A stretch of 39,845 nt of DNA from an uncultured Oscillospiraceae bacterium. Lineage in GTDB: Bacteria; Bacillota; Clostridia; Oscillospirales; Oscillospiraceae. Positions within the stretch are counted from its first letter, which is position 1; the number at the start of each line of letters is the position of its first letter. Shown in pieces: positions 33,219 through 39,845 of the stretch. Location: contig CAJUOT010000023.1 in NCBI GenBank assembly GCA_910588135.1, positions 1 through 39,845 on the forward strand, read 5' to 3'. Under the pieces are notes generated by a model, which made no database searches, was not told where the DNA came from, and saw only the letters and a list, made by a program, of their open reading frames with translations. The position numbers and the translations under genes are program-made.

Positions 33219-34751
33219 TTATTTGCCGGTTGCCAGCATCTCGATGCCGGAAGTCTGAATGATCTCCGTGATGCGCACGCCGAAGTTGTCCTCGATGACC
33301 ACCACCTCGCCCCGGGCAATGCACTTGCCGTTGACGAACAGGTCCACCTGATCGCCTGCCAGCTTATCCAGCACAACCAGCGACCCTTTGGCAAACTCCA
33401 GAATGTCCTGCACCTTCCTGCGGGCCCGGCCGATCTCCACCGTCACCTGGAGCGGCACTTCCATGATGAGGTCCAGGTTCTGGGCCTGCTCCTTGCCCAG
33501 CCGCTCCAGCGGGTCCATCTCCTCCATCTGCACCGGCTTGGTGGCGATGACCTTAGGCTCAGGCGCAGCCTTCTGGGGCTGCTCCGGCTGGGGCGGATAG
33601 GGGTAGGGGTACGGCGGGTAATACATGGGAGGATACCCCATGTAACCGCCTTGCATCTGTCCGTCCGCGCCCGGCATGGGGGGATAGGGGTAGGGCGGCA
33701 TCTGGCCGGGCTGGCCCGCCTGGGCGGCGGGGGCTCCCGGGGCGGGAGCCGGCTGCTGAGGCGCGGGCGCCTGCGGGGGCGCAGGGGCCGGGGCAGGTGC
33801 GGGGGTTGGGGCCGGGGCAGGTGCGGGTTCCGCCGCTCCGCCGTTCATCCCGGCCAGCATCCGCTCAATGTCCTCCTGGCTCATCTTCGCATCACCGCCG
33901 GAGGAGGGCGCGGGGGCCGGGGCGGGCTCCGCCGCCGCTCCGCCCGCCAGCATGGCCTCAATCTCCTCCTGGGTCATCTTGTGATCTCCACCGCCGGAGG
34001 GCTCCGGAGCAGGCGCAGGCGCGGGCTGCGTTGCCGCCCCGCCCGCCAGCATGGCCTCAATCTCCTCCTGGCTCATCGTGCGGTTGCTGGCCTCCGCCTG
34101 GGGGGCGGCCGCCTCCGGGAGGGCGTGCCCGTCGGGTACGCTGGAGGACACCTCGTCCTCCAGCCCCAGGCTCCTGAGCAGCTCCTTGGCCAGGGAGACC
34201 GACATCACGTTCATGAATTCGCTCTCCAGGGCGTCCTCGATCTTCAGGAAGAAGCGCACCACCACAATCTGGTCTGCCCCCTGGGGCAGGTGCTCCTGCT
34301 TGAACTGGTCCAGGTTGTCCAGTTCAAAGGACTGCGGCGTGGAGATATCCACCCGGAACCCCAGGAAGTCGGACATGGCGGTGGCGGCGGACCCCATCAT
34401 CTGGTTCATGACCTCGCACACGCAGCTGATGGTCAGCTCATTGAGCTCAAAATCCTCGTCCGCGGTCTCCATTCCCATCAGGATATCCACAATAATTTTG
34501 ATATCGCTGCGCTTGAGCAGCATGATATTGCTGCCCTCCAGGCCCTCGACGTATTTGATCTCCACACCGATGGCCGGCTCCAGGTTGCCCAGGGAAAAGT
34601 CCTTCACATCCACCACGGACACCGTAGGCGTAGTGATATCCACCCGGTGGTCCAGCATATTTGACACCGCGGTAGCCGAGGAGCCCAGGCTGATATTCAT
34701 CATTTCGCCCAAGGCGTCAATTGCCATTGGGCTGAACATTTCCTTCTCCAT
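33219..34751 (-). CDS. fliY: FliY switch protein / CheY-P phosphatase with triple docking motif
   Basis: FliY is part of the motor switch and a CheY-P phosphatase in Firmicutes. The 510-residue protein has a CheC-like domain (about 1-200) with both active sites intact (Glu16/Asn19; Glu113/Asn116), a long low-complexity linker (about 201-415), and a FliN domain (about 420-505; FAKGSLVVLDKLAGDQVDLF). B. subtilis FliY starts with a FliM-type CheY-binding peptide, LSQDEIDALL. Here that N-terminal peptide is absent; instead the linker carries three copies: MSQEEIEAML (226), MTQEEIEAML (259) and MSQEDIERML (290). Next come an Ala/Pro tract (303-345) and a Tyr/Pro-rich part (351-391). It follows fliM by three bases. 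Confidence 0.94.
   Translation of the reverse strand: MEKEMFSPMAIDALGEMMNISLGSSATAVSNMLDHRVDITTPTVSVVDVKDFSLGNLEPAIGVEIKYVEGLEGSNIMLLKRSDIKIIVDILMGMETADEDFELNELTISCVCEVMNQMMGSAATAMSDFLGFRVDISTPQSFELDNLDQFKQEHLPQGADQIVVVRFFLKIEDALESEFMNVMSVSLAKELLRSLGLEDEVSSSVPDGHALPEAAAPQAEASNRTMSQEEIEAMLAGGAATQPAPAPAPEPSGGGDHKMTQEEIEAMLAGGAAAEPAPAPAPSSGGDAKMSQEDIERMLAGMNGGAAEPAPAPAPTPAPAPAPAPPQAPAPQQPAPAPGAPAAQAGQPGQMPPYPYPPMPGADGQMQGGYMGYPPMYYPPYPYPYPPQPEQPQKAAPEPKVIATKPVQMEEMDPLERLGKEQAQNLDLIMEVPLQVTVEIGRARRKVQDILEFAKGSLVVLDKLAGDQVDLFVNGKCIARGEVVVIEDNFGVRITEIIQTSGIEMLATGK
33849..34076 (-). repeat. Three tandem repeats in fliY encoding the CheY-docking motif
   Basis: Repeat copies are at 34076-34041, 33977-33942 and 33884-33849. 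The first two are 36 bases long with one mismatch and are exactly 99 bases (33 codons) apart; the third has diverged. The close match at DNA level suggests a recent duplication and a chance of length change. Confidence 0.85.
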
Positions 34752-34754
34752 CCC

Positions 34755-35780
34755 TTACTCGCTCCTTTGTTCGGCCGAATAGCACACCTCGTCTATCTTG
34801 ATGGCCATGTTTTTCTTGTGGGTCCCCATGCGTCCCGTGAACCACTGGTAACCGCCGATCTCCAAATACACCGGCGAGTCCTTCGACCGCCCCAGGTTCA
34901 CCACGTCGCCCACGTTCAGGTGGTAAATGTCGCTGAGGGAGAGGCGGGTCTCGCCCAGCTCCGCCACGATCTCCAGGCTGGAATCCCGCAGCTGGTCAAA
35001 GATTTCCCCGGAGTTGTCCTCGCTGGCCACCTTGCGGCCCATGCTCTCCCGGTTGACCTCGCCGAACACGCTCATCAGCACGTTCCCCGGCAGTACCACG
35101 CTCATGCGCCCGTCGCCGCCCCCGAAGGTCAGCTTCATATCCACCAGAACCACCGTCTCGTCCAGGTTGAGGAGGGTGACCAGCGTGGGGTTCACCTGCG
35201 TGTGGTTGTACTCAAAGGAAATCGGCACGTAATTCTCCCAGCTGCTCCCCATCAGGGCCACAATATCCTTGATCAGATGCTCATACAGCTGCAGCTCCAG
35301 GTCCGTATAGGCATAGCCGATGGGGACCTCCCGCTCTCCCTCGCCCTCGCTGCCCATCATGCGGTCCATCATCCCCAGCGCCGTGGAGGTGGACAAGTAC
35401 ACCATCACCGGGTCCTCCGCCTGGACATCATGGCCGCCCTCCTCCCGGGAGTGGACGGTCACGTCCACCATGGCCAGCACGTCCCCCTCCATGAGCGCGT
35501 TGTTGAACTCGTAGAATTTCTGCTCCTCAATGCTCTCCACTTCGATCTCGCAGTTGGTGCGCAGCTGGGCGTTGAGCCGGGAGCTGATGACTCTCGTATA
35601 ATTCTCGAAGATACCGTTGAGCATCTTGATCCGGTCCTTGGTGAACTTGCGGGGGGTGGTGAAGTCATATTTCCGGTACTTTTTCTCCGGCTGTTTTTCC
35701 TCCGCTTTTTCCCCGTCGCCGCCGCTGCGCATGGAGTTTAAAAGCGCGTCGATCTGGCTCTGCGACAATACCTCAGCCAT
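34755..35780 (-). CDS. fliM: FliM motor switch protein
   Basis: FliM binds CheY-P and sets motor direction. The 341-residue protein has the N-terminal CheY-docking peptide LSQSQIDALL (5-14), a Lys/Glu linker, a CheC-like middle domain (about 45-235) without the phosphatase Asn pattern, and a FliN-like C-terminal domain (about 255-330). It follows motB by 35 bases and precedes fliY by three. The fliL gene usual before fliM is absent. Confidence 0.96.
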   Translation of the reverse strand: MAEVLSQSQIDALLNSMRSGGDGEKAEEKQPEKKYRKYDFTTPRKFTKDRIKMLNGIFENYTRVISSRLNAQLRTNCEIEVESIEEQKFYEFNNALMEGDVLAMVDVTVHSREEGGHDVQAEDPVMVYLSTSTALGMMDRMMGSEGEGEREVPIGYAYTDLELQLYEHLIKDIVALMGSSWENYVPISFEYNHTQVNPTLVTLLNLDETVVLVDMKLTFGGGDGRMSVVLPGNVLMSVFGEVNRESMGRKVASEDNSGEIFDQLRDSSLEIVAELGETRLSLSDIYHLNVGDVVNLGRSKDSPVYLEIGGYQWFTGRMGTHKKNMAIKIDEVCYSAEQRSE

Positions 35781-35815
35781 CGAATCACCTCACCTTATCT
35801 GCGTATGCTGAAATT

Positions 35816-36631
35816 TTATGGGGTCGTGCCCGACGTCTGCAAAGCCCCGTCGGACATGGTGATGTACTTCTTGAGCTCCTCGCTGAGCTCCGACTCCAGG
35901 TCCACCCCGGAGATAATCATCTCCACCCGGCGGTTGGGGGCGCGGCCCTCTTCATTCTGGTTGTTCCCGATGGGCCGCCACTGTCCGAACCCTTCTGGAA
36001 TCATTCGGGCGGGGTGAATGGAGCTGTTCTCTTCTATGAACAGCACCACCTCAATGGCCCGGTTGGCCGCCAAGCGGTAGTCATTTCGGGGTTCGTTGGG
36101 TTTGTTTGGGGTGTAGAGGGCGGTGTGCCCCTCGACACGTATCTCGTCGATGGCGTCCTCCGCCTCGGTGAGCAGGACGCAGATTTTGGCCAGAATCTCC
36201 TGGCCGCTCTTCTCAAGCACCGAGCTGTCCCCTCGGAAAAACACGGAGTTGTTGAAGCTGACATACACCTTGCCCCCGGTGGAGCTTACCTGGATGTTTT
36301 CCCCCATCCCCTCCGAGGCCACCAGATTCTGGATGGCCTCGTAAAGATCCTCCATCATTTCGTCGATCTGCTCCTGAGCGGTCTCAATCTCGTTCATGCC
36401 CGGGTTCATGTCCCCCACTTCCGGGTCCGCGTAGGGGCCGCCCTGTCCCGCCGGGTCGGTCTCAATCTGGGTGGCCATGGGGTTGAAGGACTGCACAATG
36501 GCCTTCCACTTGTCCTCGCTGATGGTAGACATGGAATAGAGCAATACGAAGAAGCACAGCAGCAGCGTCACCATATCGCCGTATGTATCCATCCAGTTGG
36601 CGCCGCCGCCCCCGCTTTTTTTCTTTTTCAC
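35816..36631 (-). CDS. motB: MotB-type stator protein
   Basis: MotB anchors the stator to peptidoglycan and carries the ion-binding Asp. The 271-residue protein has one membrane segment with WMDTYGDMVTLLLCFFVLLY (about 13-32; ion Asp19), a plug/linker (about 40-100) and an OmpA-type wall-binding domain (about 125-245; VEGHTAL and NRRVEMIIS). The membrane segment has features of both H+ and Na+ types, so the coupling ion is not assigned. Start is GTG at 36631 with AAGGAG upstream. It is 40 bases after motA. Confidence 0.93.
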   Translation of the reverse strand: MKKKKSGGGGANWMDTYGDMVTLLLCFFVLLYSMSTISEDKWKAIVQSFNPMATQIETDPAGQGGPYADPEVGDMNPGMNEIETAQEQIDEMMEDLYEAIQNLVASEGMGENIQVSSTGGKVYVSFNNSVFFRGDSSVLEKSGQEILAKICVLLTEAEDAIDEIRVEGHTALYTPNKPNEPRNDYRLAANRAIEVVLFIEENSSIHPARMIPEGFGQWRPIGNNQNEEGRAPNRRVEMIISGVDLESELSEELKKYITMSDGALQTSGTTP

Positions 36632-36671
36632 GACGTTCTCAGCTCCTTACATCGTGTCCAAACATAGATGC

Positions 36672-37514
36672 TTATTCCCCGCCGCCGGAGCTGCTGGCCG
36701 CCGCCTCGCGCATACCCTGGGGCACGTAGGTCAGCAGTTTTTCCCGCAGCGCTTTGGGGTTCTCGCCGGACTGGATGGACATGATGCCCTCCACGATAAT
36801 CTGCTTGCACAGCACTTCCTCGCTGTCCCGGATACGCAGGTTGTTGGCGATGGGGCCAAAGATCACGTGGGCCAGAATACAGCCGTACAGGGTGGTGATC
36901 AGGGCGGTGCCCATGTCCTTGCCCAGGTTTCCGCCCCCGGTGGTGGGGTCCATGGAGGCCAGCATGTTGATCAGGCCCACCAGGGTGCCCACCATGCCGA
37001 AGGCCGGGGCCACGGAGGATGCCTTGTCGTACAGCGACGCGGCGTCCTCGTGCCGGGCGGACATACACTCAATGTCGTTTTCCAGAATGGCGCGGACCTT
37101 GTCCGGGTCGTTGGCGTCCACGATGAGCATGATGGCCTGCTTGAAGAAGGGGTCCTCCTGCTCGTTGGCCTTGCCCTCCAGGGCCAGCAGGCCGTTCTTC
37201 CGGGCGGTCTGGGCCAGGTCCACCAGCTGGTCAATATACGTCATGGGATTGAACTTGCCCGAGTTGAGCATCACCCCGAAGTGCTTCGGGATGGAGCTCA
37301 GGGTGCTGGCCGGGAAGCTGGCCACCACGATGGCCAGCGTACACCCGATGACGATGAAGATACTGGCCGCGTCGAAGAAGTTCCACAGGTTGCCGGGGGT
37401 GAAGGTAACCGGGTCCAGGCCCTCCGCCTTGGGCCCGATGTTGATGCCCAGCACACAGCCCAGCAGGAACACCAGGATGGCGCCAATCACGCCGATGATA
37501 TAGGTAATATTCAT
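36672..37514 (-). CDS. motA: MotA-type stator protein
   Basis: MotA forms the stator ion channel with MotB and contacts FliG. The 280-residue protein has four membrane segments (about 2-24, 45-66, 165-190, 200-222) and the large cytosolic loop (about 67-165). The conserved third-segment pattern VAPAFGMVGTLVGLINML is seen. GGAGGAAG lies upstream of the ATG. It replaces the fliL region between swrD and fliM seen in Bacillus, an order common in Clostridia. Confidence 0.94.
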   Translation of the reverse strand: MNITYIIGVIGAILVFLLGCVLGINIGPKAEGLDPVTFTPGNLWNFFDAASIFIVIGCTLAIVVASFPASTLSSIPKHFGVMLNSGKFNPMTYIDQLVDLAQTARKNGLLALEGKANEQEDPFFKQAIMLIVDANDPDKVRAILENDIECMSARHEDAASLYDKASSVAPAFGMVGTLVGLINMLASMDPTTGGGNLGKDMGTALITTLYGCILAHVIFGPIANNLRIRDSEEVLCKQIIVEGIMSIQSGENPKALREKLLTYVPQGMREAAASSSGGGE

Positions 37515-37536
37515 ACTACAGCACTTCCTCCAAAAC

Positions 37537-37556
37537 CGGGCGGGGCAACAGCCCGG
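37537..37556 (-). other. Hairpin with TTTT before motA
   Basis: A 6-bp perfect stem (37537-37542 with 37551-37556) followed on the minus strand by TTTT (37536-37533) and then the motA ribosome site. It could be a weak terminator or attenuator between swrD and motA. Confidence 0.4.
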
Positions 37557-37572
37557 AAGCTGTTATCTGTCT

Positions 37573-37788
37573 TTACCGCTTGTCTACAATGGCGATCTCG
37601 CGCTGAATGTCCATGACCTTGGCATTGTAGCGCGCGATCTTCTCTATAATCTCCTCGGTGCTCTCACGCACGAGGTAAAAGTCGTGGTTCATCATGACGA
37701 TCTTGGATTCCGGGATAGTCTCAATATACTCGATCTGAAGATGGTTTACAAGGAATTTTTCGTGGTTGCGCTTTGTCAGGACGATCAT
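37573..37788 (-). CDS. swrD: SwrD/FlbD-like protein
   Basis: SwrD (FlbD in older annotations) increases motor power in B. subtilis by acting on stator activity. The protein has 71 residues from ATG 37788 (AAGGAGG upstream); a longer in-frame version to 37815 lacks support. The family pattern is visible in IVLTKRNHEKFLVNHLQIEY and IPESKIVMMNHDFYLV. It follows flgE, as in Bacillus, and here is directly before the stator genes. Confidence 0.88.
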   Translation of the reverse strand: MIVLTKRNHEKFLVNHLQIEYIETIPESKIVMMNHDFYLVRESTEEIIEKIARYNAKVMDIQREIAIVDKR

Positions 37789-37832
37789 AATGTGAGCCTC
37801 CTTTTTCCCGTTCATAGGATCGCAGGGGGGCA

Positions 37833-37863
37833 GCCCGGGGAGGGGTTCAGGCCCTCCCCGGGC
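37833..37863 (-). other. Strong hairpin after flgE without T-tract
   Basis: A 12-bp perfect GC stem (37833-37844 with 37852-37863), 7-base loop, no T run on either strand. It lies 15 bases after the flgE stop. A paired hairpin lies before flgE (39286-39312). Confidence 0.6.
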
Positions 37864-37877
37864 CGTTCGGTCGCTTA

Positions 37878-39248
37878 TCAGCGCTTCATGTTGACCAGTT
37901 CCTCCAGCATGGAGTCGGTCACGGTGATGATGCGGGTGTTGGCCTGATATCCGCGCTGGGTCAGGATCATGTTGGCGATCTCCTGGGCCAGGTCGGTCTT
38001 GGACATCTCCAGGCCGTTGGACAGCATCTTGGTGTCGCTGGTCCGGATGCGCAGGCCGTCCGCCGGCTCGCCGGTCCCGTCCGCCTTGGAGCTGTTCACG
38101 TGGGTGAGGCCCATGGCCTCGGCGTTGCCGCCCAGGATGCCGATGGTCAGCTCGCCCGAGCCGGGGCCCGCCTTGTAGTAGTTGTCGCCCTGGTTGGTCA
38201 CGCCGTTGGGGTTGGTCACAAAGCCCACCGCCACGCAGCCGATGGTGACCACCTCTTTGGTGTCGTTGCTGGTGCCGGTAATCAGGCCGGTGACGGGGTC
38301 CACGGTGATGCCGGTGAACTGGCCCCGGGACAGCTCCTCGTTCTCGGTGATGCCGGCGGCCCCTTCGTCCTTGGGGTAAACAATGGTGGCGCTGGTGGTC
38401 TTGACCACAGACCCTTCACGCCCATCAACGGCGGGAGGCGTGGGGGGCACTGGGTCATTGGTCGTCTGCTCAGCCGTTGTTGTCTGGCCCTGGTCGTTGG
38501 TCGTCCGAACCTCCCAGGTATAGGTGATGGTCCCATTCCCCTCATCGGTCTGGCTTTTCAGGATCCAGGTCGCGGTCGTCGGCTCCCCGGTAGCCGTTTG
38601 GGCCGGCGTGGTGACAGTATACGCCTCCACCGACTCTACCCGGGGGAAACGGATGGGCACCAGCTGGTCGCTGAACACCGGGTCGCCCTGCTTGGCGCCC
38701 GCGGGCAGGTCAGGGTTGGGCACCTGGGCATTATTTCCGTCAGTTATCGTCATGGGGTGATTTTCGTCGCCCCACTTGCCCACGCACAGGAAGCCGTAGA
38801 CCACGTTGCCGTCGTTCTTGCCGAAGTAGCCGTCGGCCTTGAACTCGAAGTCGCCCACCCGGGTGAGGGTGAGGGAGGTGAGCCGGCCCACGTCCTCGGA
38901 GGAGCCGTCGAAGTTGCCCGCCAGCTCCTTGTCGCCCACCAGGAAGAAACCGTCGCCGTCCAGCATCAGGTCGGTGGCCTTGCCGGTGACGGTGTAGTTG
39001 CCCGTGCTCATGTCCACGTCCACGGTGGCCACGTTGGAGCCGTAGCCGATCTGGGACGGGTTGGTGCCGCCCATCACCGGGGTGCCGTTGGAGCCGCCGG
39101 TGAGGGTGGTGTACAGCGAGGTCTTGAACACGGCGCGGCTGGCCTTGTAGCCGTTGGTGTTCACGTTGGCAACGTTGTTGCCGATCACGTTCAGGTTCTG
39201 CATATGGGTCCGCAGGCCAGCGATGGCCGCATACATTGCACCAGTCAT
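37878..39248 (-). CDS. flgE: FlgE flagellar hook protein
   Basis: FlgE forms the hook. The 456-residue protein has the rod/hook N-terminal helix (MQNLNVIGNNVANVNTNGYK), the FlgE middle (LMLDGDGFFLVGDKEL and EFKADGYFGKNDGNVVYGF) and the C-terminal helix (LSNGLEMSKTDLAQEIANMI). Residues about 208-288 are a Thr-rich insert with strand-like parts (ATWILKSQTDEGNGTITYTW). The ATG at 39248 is a bit far from its ribosome site (AAAGGAGT, 14 bases); an internal ATG at 39236 is possible. Strong hairpins lie on both sides. Confidence 0.95.
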   Translation of the reverse strand: MTGAMYAAIAGLRTHMQNLNVIGNNVANVNTNGYKASRAVFKTSLYTTLTGGSNGTPVMGGTNPSQIGYGSNVATVDVDMSTGNYTVTGKATDLMLDGDGFFLVGDKELAGNFDGSSEDVGRLTSLTLTRVGDFEFKADGYFGKNDGNVVYGFLCVGKWGDENHPMTITDGNNAQVPNPDLPAGAKQGDPVFSDQLVPIRFPRVESVEAYTVTTPAQTATGEPTTATWILKSQTDEGNGTITYTWEVRTTNDQGQTTTAEQTTNDPVPPTPPAVDGREGSVVKTTSATIVYPKDEGAAGITENEELSRGQFTGITVDPVTGLITGTSNDTKEVVTIGCVAVGFVTNPNGVTNQGDNYYKAGPGSGELTIGILGGNAEAMGLTHVNSSKADGTGEPADGLRIRTSDTKMLSNGLEMSKTDLAQEIANMILTQRGYQANTRIITVTDSMLEELVNMKR

Positions 39249-39285
39249 AGTGTGATAATTAACTCCTTTCGGTTTTGGCGCCGTC

Positions 39286-39312
39286 CGCCCCGCGCCAATC
39301 GGGCGCGGGGCG
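39286..39312 (-). other. Strong hairpin before flgE without T-tract
   Basis: An 11-bp perfect GC stem (39286-39296 with 39302-39312), 5-base loop. On the minus strand it sits about 17 bases before the flgE ribosome site and is not followed by T residues. Confidence 0.6.
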
Positions 39313-39352
39313 AAGGCATCCGAAATCGGTCCTGCCTTTTAGCCTGGATATT

Positions 39353-39733
39353 TTAATACAGGAACACGGCGCCGTCAATATTGGTGAAGATATTTTCCTT
39401 CATTTCCTCTTGGGTAATGGCCGTAATGACTTTGGCGTTGGGCACGTTGATGATGAACGCCTTCTCGGTGTCCATGGCCAGGATGTTGGTGGCTCCCTTG
39501 GCCTGGGCCCGGATGACGCTGCCGGCCAGCTGGTCCATCAGGTCCGGCGTCACCTCAATGCCCCGCTCCTGTGCCCGGGAGATCGCGTGCTTGGAAAAGG
39601 CCACACCCTGGGGCTGCTCGCTTTTTGCCAGCTCCTGCTGGAGCATTGCGCCGAAGCCGCCCGCCGGTCCGCGCTGCTGTACCGGGGCCTGCTGCGCTTC
39701 CCTGCGCTGGACTCCTGATACCCGCTGGATCAT
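39353..39733 (-). CDS. Flagellar operon protein, TIGR02530 type
   Basis: A 126-residue protein of the TIGR02530 group, small proteins found between flgD and flgE in Firmicutes flagellar operons. Family marks are VAFSKHAISRAQERGIEVTP, then TNILAMDTEKAFIINVPNAK and the end ENIFTNIDGAVFLY. The N-terminal 35 residues are polar and Gln-rich. Exact function is not known; a role in hook assembly is likely from context. AGGTGA lies before the ATG. Confidence 0.85.
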   Translation of the reverse strand: MIQRVSGVQRREAQQAPVQQRGPAGGFGAMLQQELAKSEQPQGVAFSKHAISRAQERGIEVTPDLMDQLAGSVIRAQAKGATNILAMDTEKAFIINVPNAKVITAITQEEMKENIFTNIDGAVFLY

Positions 39734-39756
39734 CTCATGTCACCTCATTTTTCCCG

Positions 39757-39833
39757 TCAAGTGGGCGCGCCCTGTCCGCCGTTGTACTGCGCAGTTTCAG
39801 CCTGGGGTGGGGTCTCCGGGGTCTCGGGGGTCT
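39757..39833 (-). CDS. C-terminal tail of the upstream gene, probably FlgD
   Basis: An open frame of about 25 codons on the minus strand ends in TGA at 39759-39757 and reads to the adapter at the right edge. The tail is Thr/Glu/Pro-rich with a QYNGGQGAPT end. In Firmicutes the gene before the TIGR02530 gene is flgD (hook cap), whose tail is often disordered, so FlgD is the best guess. Too short for a firm call. Confidence 0.4.
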
Positions 39834-39845
39834 AGATCGGAAGAG
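39834..39845. other. Illumina adapter remnant at the contig end
   Basis: The last 12 bases are AGATCGGAAGAG, the start of the standard Illumina TruSeq adapter. It creates an in-frame TAG with the two bases before it in the flgD-like frame. It is not genome sequence. Confidence 0.9.

Noticed and set aside
33849..34076. CRISPR-like direct repeats
   Set aside because: Three repeats of 36 bases with coding spacers in frame with fliY; no cas genes.
33797..34177. Pro/Arg-rich frame opposite the fliY repeats
   Set aside because: Opposite-strand shadow of Ala/Pro/Gly codons.
1..39845. tRNA, rRNA, insertion sequences or prophage genes
   Set aside because: None seen on either strand; all sequence is accounted for by protein genes, promoters and terminators.

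Overview
The window is almost entirely flagellar motility and chemotaxis DNA from a GC-rich, low-GC-phylum (Firmicutes/Bacillota) bacterium. The gene set is of the Bacillus/Clostridia type: FlgM-FlgN-FlgK-FlgL-DUF6470-FliW-CsrA order, CheC/CheD/CheV, FliY instead of FliN, SwrD/FlbD and a SigD-type sigma factor. Together with the GC-rich codon use this points to a motile, anaerobe-type Clostridia, plausibly Oscillospiraceae; I cannot name a genus. The sequence ends in a 12-base match to the Illumina adapter, so the right edge looks like a contig end rather than real genome sequence.

Layout. (1) 1-1574, plus strand: the 3' part of cheR, a strong terminator, then cheB. (2) 1693-7748, plus strand: a late-class operon flgM-flgN-flgK-flgL-DUF6470-fliW-csrA-yjfB-like, with a SigD-type -10 upstream and a terminator at the end. 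(3) 7772-16065: an insert of non-structural genes not usual in a flagellar locus. It holds a ClpB-D2-like AAA+ ATPase that seems to start at CTG, a Lys/Pro-rich membrane protein with an FtsA-like ATPase (minus strand), a chemoreceptor with an FtsE-like ABC ATPase (minus), and a membrane-anchored C39-like peptidase (plus). (4) 16075-19899, minus strand: fliD-fliS-small helical protein, with a good SigD promoter upstream of fliD. (5) 19940-21480, plus strand: a ParA-like ATPase with a ComFB-domain protein. (6) 21499-39833, minus strand: a 22-gene fla/che operon running flgD tail, TIGR02530-type protein, flgE, swrD, motA, motB, fliM, fliY, cheY, fliO, fliP, fliQ, fliR, flhB, flhA, sigD, two rod genes, cheC, cheD, cheV, and an EAL-HDOD protein.

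How it works together. The minus-strand operon builds the hook, stator, switch and export gate and makes SigD. FlgM holds SigD until hook completion; SigD then drives flgM-flgK-flgL and fliD-fliS. FliW and CsrA would normally form the flagellin translation switch, but no flagellin gene is in the window. CheR/CheB/CheD adapt receptors, CheC and FliY are CheY-P phosphatases, and CheV is a CheW-receiver adaptor; cheA and cheW are not here. flhF, flhG and fliL are also missing from their usual places.

The points most worth a second look are: a FliY whose linker carries three tandem copies of the FliM-type CheY-docking motif; the ParA-ComFB pair; the FtsA-like protein with tandem beta-grasp-like C-terminal modules; a CheC whose first phosphatase site has lost its Asn; the CTG-start AAA+ ATPase; hairpins flanking flgE; and the adapter at the contig end. 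Intergenic gaps are all under 300 bases.
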